NCBI GenBank assembly: GCA_018296165.2
Contig: JACKQL020000064.1
Span: 1 to 64,000, forward strand
DNA: 64,000 nucleotides
From: Termitomyces sp. T153
Taxonomy: Eukaryota > Basidiomycota > Agaricomycetes > Agaricales > Lyophyllaceae
Direction of reading: 5' to 3'
Shown here: positions 55,719 to 64,000 of the stretch, one piece after another
Layout: every line of letters begins with the position of its first letter
Position numbering within the stretch: the stretch's first letter is position 1
Translations under genes and position numbers: made by a program
The notes under the pieces: model-generated
Seen by the model: the letters and a program-made list of their open reading frames with translations, nothing else
Database searches by the model: none
Told to the model about the DNA's origin: nothing

Positions 55719-56772
55719 ATGAAAAAAAAACTAAATGCACTGGTGACATACGAAAGCTCGAGCGATGACTATTCTGAAACAGATGAACAGCCCGAAAGTA
55801 AGAAAAGGTGTGTTTTCAGTCCTCTAATGGTTTCAAAGTGTCGAAGTCGTAATGTAGGAAATTACCTTCACTTTCCTCGACCTTCTTGACTCCGATTCCC
55901 ATGGATCGTCCAGAACTGCATCAAGGTCGGAGGCGTACGCAACCTCACGTGGAAGGACAATGGGTCGCCCATGTCTACGTTTCCTTGACCGTCCAGAGGC
56001 ACTCGCCTTTGAATTCGCTCATAGACGACGTATTAACCCATGCGCAGAAAGTAACTCCTACTCTACATGATTTTTGGCATGGCGAATTATCGATTAAACG
56101 TGAATTGCACATCTCACTTTCTCGACCAACTTACCTACGAATGCATCAGAAGGAGGATTTGAAAAAGGCAGTGAAAGAACTATCGAAAAGATTTTCTCCG
56201 TAAGTCCTGGAGAAACATACAAGTGGTGATGCAAACAGATTAATTGTAGAATTTCACTCCAGTTTTCCGGTGTCCTTCGCAACATTTTCAGAGTTGCATA
56301 ACGATGAACGCACGAGAACGTTCCTCACGATGGAAACAGGTGCAGGTCATCATGAGGTATTTCTGCATCCATTACCGATCAATGATATGCTCAGGATCAC
56401 TGGCAGCTTCGAGCCATGTGTGATGCTCTGACACCCACACTGAAAGCTATCCGACAGAAAGAGTTTTACTTAGACCCTCGTTTTCACTCATCTATCGCGT
56501 GGGCCCTCCTTGAGACGCATTCGAAAAGGCCTCTTGCCAACAGCAGTTTGGGAGAAGCTTTGACTGGTTCACACTCCATCGGCCATAGCTCTGAGTCGGG
56601 GGTTGACCTATCATTTCCTACTATTTCCCATCTTCCTGAAGGCTTGGTACCAGAACTAAACGAACTATTTAGCAAGAGACTATCTGCGGCAAAGACGGGA
56701 ACCTATGATATCGAAACGATCACTGTCAAGATCGGTAAAAAACCTTACACCTGGCGTCTATCGGGTAGTTGA
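55719..56772 (+). CDS. USB1: U6 snRNA phosphodiesterase USB1 (Mpn1)
   Basis: A 3'-5' RNA exonuclease of the 2H fold that trims and seals the U6 snRNA 3' end in the nucleus. Exons: 55719-55807 (MKKKLNALVTYESSSDDY), 55858-56199, 56239-56356 and 56407-56772. Both catalytic HxS motifs are present: ELHISLSRP (about 56104-56130) and RFHSSIAWAL (about 56482-56511). Other family blocks are GQWVAHVYVSL, ERTRTFLTMETGAGHHE, LRAMCDALTPTLKAIRQKEFY and a C-terminal IGKKPYTWRL. The intron at 56200-56238 is only 39 nt and its acceptor was chosen to keep frame. No break seen. Confidence 0.9.
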
Positions 56773-59039
56773 ACCCATGGAGAATTGGAGAAAGCTGGAT
56801 TGGAGATATACTCGGCCTTTTGATGATCGAACCACCAGGTGACTATGTATCGCAATCTGGCAGCGGCGTTTTATATAATCGAATTGAGTTCCTTTCCTCC
56901 TTTCTCCCCTTTGCTCTCCTTCGTCAGTATTCTAACTAACACCCGTTGAGCGGGCAAGTCGACATTGCCGTTATCAATTCAATCTCATCATGGTCAATTA
57001 ACTTGCTCCAATCTGATTAGCAGTCTCATCCGCAAACTATCACGTGATCGACCGAGTTTGAGCCGGAAAATTTCTTCAATAAGATTGGCATGGAGGACTT
57101 GTATCTTTAGCCTGTATATGCATAGGTATCGATCCATCACACCTATAATCATTTGACAGCTTCTGGCTCAATTGTCTCAAAGAGGTCTAGTTCAGTTGTC
57201 AGGTCAAAGATACTCTCGACACACGTGAACAATGAATATCAATGAATCTTAAATACCCCGAACCGCGACCTCAGCTCTTGATGCAAGTCTCAATGATAGG
57301 TTAATATCTAAGTCAAACACTGAGCTCTAGCTCAATGCTCCGCGCGACCAAGTCCGCACACAATGTGGGTGGTCATGAAATCAAACGTTATTCTTCAGTA
57401 CGAAGATTGCAGAGGACCGTCACGGTTCGGGATAGGTATTTTCATCAAGCTTTCGTTCTGAAAAACCTCTTTTGCTAATTGCTGACCTTCCGTGTTCTTC
57501 GTTGTGTTCGTTATGCATAGTTCAGTGCCTACGACAACCTATCGCGGGTGAACAAAAGTAGTAGAACCAACGCAGGACACCCCAAATGAGGAAAATGCTA
57601 AAACCCCTGAACTCTATCTGTAAGCACCTAGGTGTACTGCTATCTTCACATTTTGAATTCGTTCACAGGTTGCCCGAGTCATACTACCAGGGGAGGATGA
57701 TCGATAACGGTCGGTATTAACGTGTGCCGCTATCCTTGTACTTCTGACTCCGGTGCTAGGACCGTTTCTGCGATGTATTCTGGGTTGATTTGAAAGAAAT
57801 ACAGAACACCTGCCATCTGGATTTAACACCCAGTGCCGAGCGACAGTAGATGCCCTGTCATTCGCAACCTTAAATAAGCTAGGACGTGACGTACTCTCAT
57901 GCTTCATCGTCGAGCTTCATATGACCTTATTGAACACCCGTGGCACTCCCTGCACCACTGGAGTTTAGTTTTCCTACTAAATTTCTGTCTCGGAATTCGT
58001 GAGAGTTTCGCTCAGGAATTAGCATCTTTCAACCGTGGACATGATGACGTTGAGGGCTGAGCGCTGAGCATTGATATTCAAACGTGGCGCATCGAGATTG
58101 GGCCTGGCAAGCATAGTAATCTTGACACTAAATCCGAGTACATTCTATGAATCCTTTCTCCCGACTCGTTTGGTTTACACTAGGGAACGGGCATTTCCAT
58201 TTTGGAATACTTGCAAAAATTCTCTTTACGCTTTGCCGTAGATGGATATACCTATCGATTCCTCGATGACATCTACTTCCAAGTTGAGCAAACACCAACC
58301 TCACATCGTGTCCGACATTACTTCCTCGTAAGGAATCAAATAGTTTCGATTCAGTGGACAACGAAACGTAAGGTAAACAAATGACTTGGCTTATGTCTGG
58401 AATCTGGATACGAGACGAACAGGATTTTATAGTACAGATTTAATATTAGACTTAATCTATGAAAGTAAACTGACAGTTTTAGTGGGGTCGTATGCTTTTA
58501 TAACAGGCGTCAATCACTCCGACTCGCAACTGTCTAACATCCTGCGGTCAACACATACCTTTCGCCTTATTTCCTTTCAGTACACGCTGTACTCGGTTTA
58601 TCGTCAAGACTGCCTGAATAACTGGCTGCTATGATGCAAATCAATTACTGGCTCAGTGTTTAGAACATTGAGACCGTGACACTTTCCGCATCGACAGTAT
58701 GTCATGAGTCACTTCCCTCTTCAATATTCAATATCCAGGGCCCTCTGCTGGAAAAATGGTCCATATGGCATGAATGTATCATTAAGCAGCGTTTGCACAC
58801 ATTAGTACAGCCTGATTGAAATCTTCGACAGCTTATATCCTCGCATTTTGTAATCGGTGACTCACTCACGCTACTGCTACTGTCATCGGATAGTTGTAAA
58901 AAGTGTCCCGATTAGATACAACAATTTGTGAACAGGAACTGTGTTTTTGGTCCAACACTTCAGAACAATAGAGACTGGTGACCGATCTCTCTGGATCTTT
59001 ATGATTGAAGAATTAGGTCATGTGTTGAATTCGTCGTAC
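56773..59039. other. gene-poor 2.3-kb stretch, nothing recognised
   Basis: Only short unsupported frames (for example 57907-57614 minus, 58202-58384 plus). CpG content is normal and no transposon motif or repeat was noticed. It may hold the USB1 3' UTR, a non-coding RNA or an unrecognised small gene. Confidence 0.35.
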
Positions 59040-60406
59040 TTAATGCTTCTTAGCTTTCACATTACTGGCCATTGAGAACAAGGCACTGCCTAGGAACACC
59101 ATCCCTGCACCAATACTTAGCTGCGCGTTCCAGCCATTATTGAACCACCAAACGCTGATGCATAAGCTTAGCGCTTTCCTTGCCGTCAGCACAAGATTGG
59201 TTGACACTGAAGATACTTGCTATAGCACAAATATTAGTGTTAATTTCGTCAAAGTGCCGAAGCGATACCGACAGATGAAAGTCTATTGACACCTGACACA
59301 CAAATGAATTGTGAGATAAGGTTCAGCCCCAAGATCAAGAATGACAGAGGAGCAGAGGACGAAGGATCCTTCGAGAGACTGGTATAACCTTGTTTTATGT
59401 CGGGTATAAGGAGCAAGAACATGGGAAGAGAAAGGAAGTGCTATCAGGTACAGGTTCAGCACTTCGAGATGTTACACCGAACCAGCTTGGCCTACCGTAT
59501 AAAAAACGCCTTCTTTCCAACATGGGCCGTATTTTTTGTACGTCTTCTCCTGCAACATACCAAGGAAAGCTGTCAGAAATAGAGACGTGGCGAGCATAGT
59601 GACTCCAATCAGATATTTCTGCATATCCTCTGACGTTTGGGCTGTGGATTCGGATGACGTAGGGGTTGCCTTCGGCCTGGAAAGTGTAGCAAGGACAACA
59701 CCTACAGTCACCGTAATGACAGATGTCTGATCAATATTTCACGGAGTTAGCAGCTGGAAATAAATAAGCACACAGAAACTCACGATTTGCATTGTCGAGT
59801 ATCGCTTCTTCAGAAACACGACGCCAAAAAGCATCGATACAGCAAGACCTATCGAATGAAAGCTCAACGAAAATCAAGGGGATACAAGATAGAACGGACC
59901 CGCAGAACGGAAAACGATCAACAAAGTTAATGGAACTGAATAAGCAAATGCCCAGTTGTTGAATAGCGTTCCTGTTAGGAGTACGACCACCTGAAAGGCC
60001 CATTGATGTATAGGTACATGTCGTGGTTTAAGTCGAGGAATAAATTGGCCCTGCTGAAATTCAATGAAAGTCGGGAGAGATTGGAGAGTGATGAACAGCA
60101 TCTGAGAGAATGTTAGGGCGGAGCCTATACATCTTAGCATAAAGCGGGTATATTGAGTTCTGGCAGTAGATGGTTCATACCAATTCGCGGATTCAGCATC
60201 AACAATTGTTCATAAGCCCAGACATTCCTACTGAAGATAAGCGACACCGCTCGGGGGCCTGAAGTAGGATACCTACGTGCAGCAACCACCCATGACCAGG
60301 GATAGTGCCTGTCTTAATTTTGAGCCTAAGACGACCTTACTGGAGTGTGGAAGGAAGATCAACTTACAAAATAGTAATCTATGATAATGGGGGCTGCCTG
60401 AGTCAT
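59040..60406 (-). CDS. UDP-sugar transporter, SLC35B4/YEA4 type
   Basis: A nucleotide-sugar antiporter (UDP-GlcNAc or UDP-xylose in characterised relatives) of the ER/Golgi membrane. ATG 60406 opens MTQAAPIIIDYYF; small exons give ALSLVMGGCCT and NVWAYEQLLMLNP, then GSALTFSQMLFITLQSLPTFI, FIPRLKPRHVPIHQWAFQVVVLLTGTLFNNWAFAYSVPLTLLIVFRSAG, a segment on KKRYSTMQIVSF, TVGVVLATLSRPKATPT, YLIGVTMLATSLFLTAFLGMLQEKTYKKYGPCWKEGVFYT and a last part ending SMASNVKAKKH with TAA at 59040. About ten membrane segments are expected. The lysine-rich end (KAKKH) is like a KxKxx ER-retrieval signal, though not exact. At least six introns; exact limits of the small 5' exons are tentative. Confidence 0.85.
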
Positions 60407-61460
60407 GGAAAAGCCTCTATCAAGACTAGGATCGTTGCCATTGAACTTGGCAGATGCCCCATTGGACACGGTATAGTCGTCAGGAGAATTATTCTGTACA
60501 GAGGCGTTGTGACGCCTGACAACCATGTTGTAGTACAGACAACGGGGGGTGGTCGAGAAGGTTGGGCTTTATGCAACAACCATCACGCTGTGTAGTGAAC
60601 GTAGAGAGGACGGTAATCGCCGGCCGCCCAACTCGGTTCAAAGTAGATTTTACGTTGCGCTCAATGATCCATAGTAGCCAGGGCCTACAACTTATATTGG
60701 TATGTTACTATTGTGATATCTACCTACGCTATTTCACTAATGACTAGGGTTGTATCACAAAAATCCGCCTGTAGAACTAGCTAAGCGTGTCAAAAGTCAA
60801 GTCCAATAGCAAAGCGGAATATTCAAACCCAGTGACTTTGTAGGTTCTGCAAGTGGGAGATTGACGCGCTGTTGCTTTTCGAGGGACACGGCGGGCTGAT
60901 ACCTTGCCGAAATGACGCCTTCTGTGCAAATCTGGAAAATGTGGATCGGAAGCCGTATGACGATAAGAAGGAAGGCGGATGCAGAGGATTACCCATGTCA
61001 GTTGGTTGGGTCAAGAAGATGCACTAACATCCTGGCCCAATTGGTGCATGACATTCTGACAATCTAAGACACTATACCAGGTTATGTCCCAGACACGGCA
61101 GGCCAAGTGATAAAGGGGTGTGGTTGACGTTCGTATGCAGAGGTCGTCGAGGGGCAGATACAGATAATTGACGCGCAATGTGCAATTACTACGTGGAGTG
61201 ACAGACCGTTATTCGCATTACTACGTAGAGGGTGCGAGACCGCTCGATGACTGCTTTGCCAACCTGCCCCCCTCATGAAGCAAGCCTAGGAGTGGATTCT
61301 GAGGATGTGTGGGTCGGTGGATATAGTGGGTACAGCCTGTTATGGTGATCACAACGCCCAAAGGTAGGAACGTCCGTAGCGTACCTGCTGACCGCGCCGG
61401 CCGGTAATCTTATCATTCATGTGATCCGTCTATATTTCCGACTTCCACCCATACATCAAC
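60407..61460. promoter_or_regulatory. divergent intergenic region, sugar transporter / folate synthase
   Basis: 1.05 kb between two divergent start codons, expected to hold both promoters. The motif CATTACTACGTAGAG / CAATTACTACGTGGAG appears near 61180-61230 as two similar TACTACGT blocks. No gene is seen. Confidence 0.4.
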
Positions 61461-62918
61461 ATGTCGATTGACCTCAGCCTCGACAGACTGCGGCGTTTCG
61501 TCCAGTATTTACCGCCATACACGCGCCCGACCTTCCATATCGCGGGTACCAATGGCAAGGGAAGTGTATCAGCAATCTTAACCTCGATTCTATGCAGTTC
61601 TACGCCCTCACTATCTGTTGGACGATATAATAGCCCCCATCTCGTCTCGATTCACGACTGCATCAGTATCAACGATAGTACAATTGATGCGGCTACCTAT
61701 TCGGATGCTAGATCTCGAATAGAATATCTAGATCAAGTCCACGGTACTAAACTCAGCAAATTCGAGCTTCTTACCCTGACTGCACTCTCTATCTTTGAGA
61801 AGGCCAAAGTAGATGTTGTCGTCCTCGAGGTTGGAATGGGAGGTCGTTTAGATGCGACAAACATCATACCTGACGAGTCTGTAATCGTATCTGTATTGAC
61901 ATCTGTCGATCTTGATCACCAGTCTTTCTTGGGCACTACTGTAGCTGAGATTGCCAGAGAAAAAGCAGGCATCGCCAGGAAAGGGCGTGTATTTGTATTA
62001 GGACCCCAAAAACACCCCGAGGTTCTCGAGTCCGTAAAAGACGTTGTTAGGAATATCGGTGGAGAGCTGGTAACGTCGATCACGGTCGCTCGTCGCGACT
62101 GGGATGGCGACTTTGATGTTCCTCTTCAATCTTCCTTTAGCATGACGCCAAACCACTTCAGCGAACCTCCTCCAACTCTCGTTACAGCTCACATGCCCTG
62201 TTTCTCTCATGATATACGCGCAACATTACCGCTCTTCGGCGATCATCAGCTCGAGAATCTAGGAGTCGCACTCACCGCCATTTCCGCGCTTCTAACCCAT
62301 CCATCCGCTCACATCAAGATAGTTAAGAGTATCTTACCCGAAACGATTTCTCGTGGTATACAATCTGTGCGCTGGCCAGGACGATTATCCTTCCACCTGC
62401 TTCCTGCTAAACCAGCATATGGAATCACCCGACCTCTTATTGTCTTGGCGGATGGTGCACATAATTCCGCCTCTTCTGCAACGTTGGGATCATATATCAC
62501 GCACCTTCTCTCTCTCGCTGATGTAAAATCCCCTGTCAATCTCACTTACATATTATCTCTTTCCCATTCACCTCCAAAAACACCTCTCCAGACCCTCACA
62601 CCGATTCTTCCCCCGACGCTGCCTTCACAATCATCGTTGAAGATCCATGTCAGGATCGCCTGCTTGCAATTTACACCCCCCGATGGAATGCCGTGGGTCA
62701 AATCAGTCGCGCTTGAAGATCTGCGTGACGCTGTTGCCTCTTTAATCCCAGAAGCTGAAATATGGGTTGCGGATGGGGTTGTTGAAAATCAACTGCACCA
62801 CGCGCTAGAGTGGGCAGCAAAAGAGAATGGCGATGGCTTGGTGGTGGTTGCTGGAAGTCTCTACCTGGTTGCTGACCTTTACCGCTTTTTGCAGCAAGAG
62901 AAAATAAAGGTACTGTAA
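61461..62918 (+). CDS. FOL3: dihydrofolate synthase / folylpolyglutamate synthase (FOL3-like)
   Basis: An intronless 485-codon frame. It starts MSIDLSLDRLRRFVQYL and has the Mur-ligase P-loop HIAGTNGKGSVSAIL at residues about 26-40, RYNSPHLVSIHDCISIN (the SPHL folate-binding segment) at about 54-70, VVVLEVGMGGRLDATN at about 119-134, TSVDLDHQSFLG, IAREKAGIARKG, and later LFGDHQLENLGVAL, WPGRLSF and ADGAHN (about 329-334). These are the motifs of ATP-dependent glutamate ligases of folate synthesis. The length fits fungal dihydrofolate synthase Fol3 (about 430-510) better than the mitochondrial/cytosolic Met7 polyglutamylase, which is usually longer with a leader. The choice between the two is inference. 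The gene looks intact. Confidence 0.9.
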   Translation: MSIDLSLDRLRRFVQYLPPYTRPTFHIAGTNGKGSVSAILTSILCSSTPSLSVGRYNSPHLVSIHDCISINDSTIDAATYSDARSRIEYLDQVHGTKLSKFELLTLTALSIFEKAKVDVVVLEVGMGGRLDATNIIPDESVIVSVLTSVDLDHQSFLGTTVAEIAREKAGIARKGRVFVLGPQKHPEVLESVKDVVRNIGGELVTSITVARRDWDGDFDVPLQSSFSMTPNHFSEPPPTLVTAHMPCFSHDIRATLPLFGDHQLENLGVALTAISALLTHPSAHIKIVKSILPETISRGIQSVRWPGRLSFHLLPAKPAYGITRPLIVLADGAHNSASSATLGSYITHLLSLADVKSPVNLTYILSLSHSPPKTPLQTLTPILPPTLPSQSSLKIHVRIACLQFTPPDGMPWVKSVALEDLRDAVASLIPEAEIWVADGVVENQLHHALEWAAKENGDGLVVVAGSLYLVADLYRFLQQEKIKVL

Positions 62919-63153
62919 ATAGCCTATCAATATGATTTCCTGGATCTCTTCCTCATGGGTCTGGTTAAATGTCTGACTTCAAATTCCACTGCTCTGAACT
63001 GACTATCTACCTCAATGTCCAACCTTGTTTTTGATCGTTATCACACATGCCTATGGTTAGAACCTCCTAATTGATATGCTATCTCTGTTATTGTATTTCT
63101 CGTATTGATCACCTGAGGATCTAATCGAGTCACTTCAAAAATTACTCATACAT
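62919..63153. other. convergent 3' spacer
   Basis: 235 bp between the stops of two convergent genes; AT-rich, presumably both polyadenylation regions. Nothing else seen. Confidence 0.5.
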
Positions 63154-64000
63154 CTATGGCAAAAAGGCTAGGAATCTAAGTCGCGTATACACCATGGCCC
63201 ACTTTCCATTCTTATCTTGACAATCCTCTCTACAGATCTCAGCAACTTCATTGATAATCTCCTGAGCTTCCTCATCTGACAGGTCACCCAGGAATGAATG
63301 ACGCACAAAAAGGTGTAGCCACTCAGCAGCACCTCCAGTCAATGGCGTGAGCCGAGGGTTCAGGGATATATGTTTGACTTGAAAACCAGCGGCCTGTAAC
63401 AACTGAATGATACTTCATATTAGAAGCATCACTGAGCAAAAAACGTGTGCATACCTTCTCATATTCCTCAACAGAGGGAAAGTACCAAGGGTCGCGTGAG
63501 ACGGGATCATAACCGCGTCTTCTCAACACATGGTATAATGTGGACCTGACACCTATGATACACTAGAACTCTGAAATGCCCGCTGGATACCTATGAGACG
63601 GTTTCTTACCTATGCAGTTCATGAACCCACCCATCTCAGCCACAATACGCCCACCTGGTTTCAAGATCCTTTTTGCGCTTTGCAGGACCCAGGCAGGATC
63701 TCGCTTGCACCAATGCAGGGCTGCGTTGCTGAATACCGCATCGAACTTTTCGCCCGGGTTCGGAATGTTGTCCGGAAACTCCAGAGCCTGGATGTCGCCG
63801 ACAAATGCATTTTCCACTCCGTTTTGTTTGGCCTTGGCAATCTGAATTGTGAAATCATGGATTATCAAGGTGGTTAAATTGGCTTTTCTTGGTGTCCATA
63901 CCATGCTCTCACTAGAGTCGATACCGATCACTATGCCACCCGCCACACTGGTGACACATTTCTGTAACTCGAGGGTTATTTCACCGCTGCCACATCCGAA
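63154..64000 (-). CDS. class I SAM-dependent methyltransferase, partial
   Basis: The 5' part lies beyond the right edge. The visible part begins at the SAM-binding motif I (FGCGSGEITLELQK, at 64000-63955), then VIGIDSSESMV (motif II acidic residue), GDIQALEFPDN, FDAVFSNAALHWCKRDPAWVLQSAKRILKPGGRIVAEMGG and, after introns, YFPSVEEYEKV, LLQAAGFQVKHISLNPRLTPLTGGAAEWLHLFVRHSFLGDL, ending VYTRLRFLAFLP with the stop at 63154. SNAALHW with the later GGAAEWL segment is like trans-aconitate methyltransferases and related small-molecule methyltransferases. The substrate cannot be given from the sequence. Confidence 0.82.

Noticed and set aside
57614..57907. 97-codon minus-strand frame
   Set aside because: No motif, no neighbouring exons in phase, low-information Arg/Ser-rich translation.

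Overview
The window looks like nuclear DNA of a filamentous basidiomycete (Agaricomycetes). The genes carry many 40-60 nt introns, the protein families are typical of mushrooms (fungal phytochrome hybrid kinase, ABHD12-type lipase, BOR1-type transporter, UreG, Iwr1, USB1, FOL3-like ligase), and the transposons are of fungal type (Ty3/gypsy with chromodomain, Ty1/copia, Helitron). The species cannot be fixed from the sequence; a mycorrhizal, transposon-rich lineage is only a guess.

Region 1 (1 to about 24,700) is a nested transposon graveyard, strongly depleted in CpG. It holds at least five degenerate LTRs of one Ty3/gypsy family (about 1.17-1.18 kb, TGTCA...TGACA), broken protease, RNase H and chromodomain fragments, a decayed Cys-rich host-like gene, a MITE-like inverted repeat and a copia remnant. 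Two younger insertions stand out: a CpG-rich solo gypsy LTR with a perfect CTCTG duplication (11,500-12,696) and a structurally complete Ty1/copia element with a perfect TTCAC duplication (15,743-21,861). The copia gag-pol frame is continuous apart from eight TGA codons, which look like CGA-to-TGA transitions.

Region 2 (about 24,700-41,600) is ordinary gene-dense host DNA: a small unknown gene, a phytochrome-like hybrid histidine kinase (apparently frameshifted in its PAS domain) and an ABHD12-like lipase on the minus strand; a BOR1/SLC4-like transporter and a histidine-phosphatase-fold membrane protein on the plus strand; then Iwr1 and the urease GTPase UreG on the minus strand.

Region 3 (41,646-55,065) is the most striking part: six Helitron units joined directly head to tail (3' end CTCG to 5' end TCTATATA, no spacer). 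Each has a 38-bp terminal hairpin and a roughly 59-bp minisatellite. They are related but differ in content; the last carries a Pif1-type Helitron helicase fragment. The whole 13.4-kb array sits in one AA^TT site 45 bp upstream of the UreG start codon, between UreG and its probable native promoter.

Region 4 (55,066-64,000) is host DNA again: USB1 (U6 snRNA 3' exonuclease), a gene-poor 2.3-kb stretch, a UDP-sugar transporter (SLC35B4/YEA4 type), a dihydrofolate/folylpolyglutamate synthase and the 3' part of an SAM methyltransferase that runs off the right edge. Apart from the transposon modules the genes show no operon-like functional linkage, as expected in a eukaryote.
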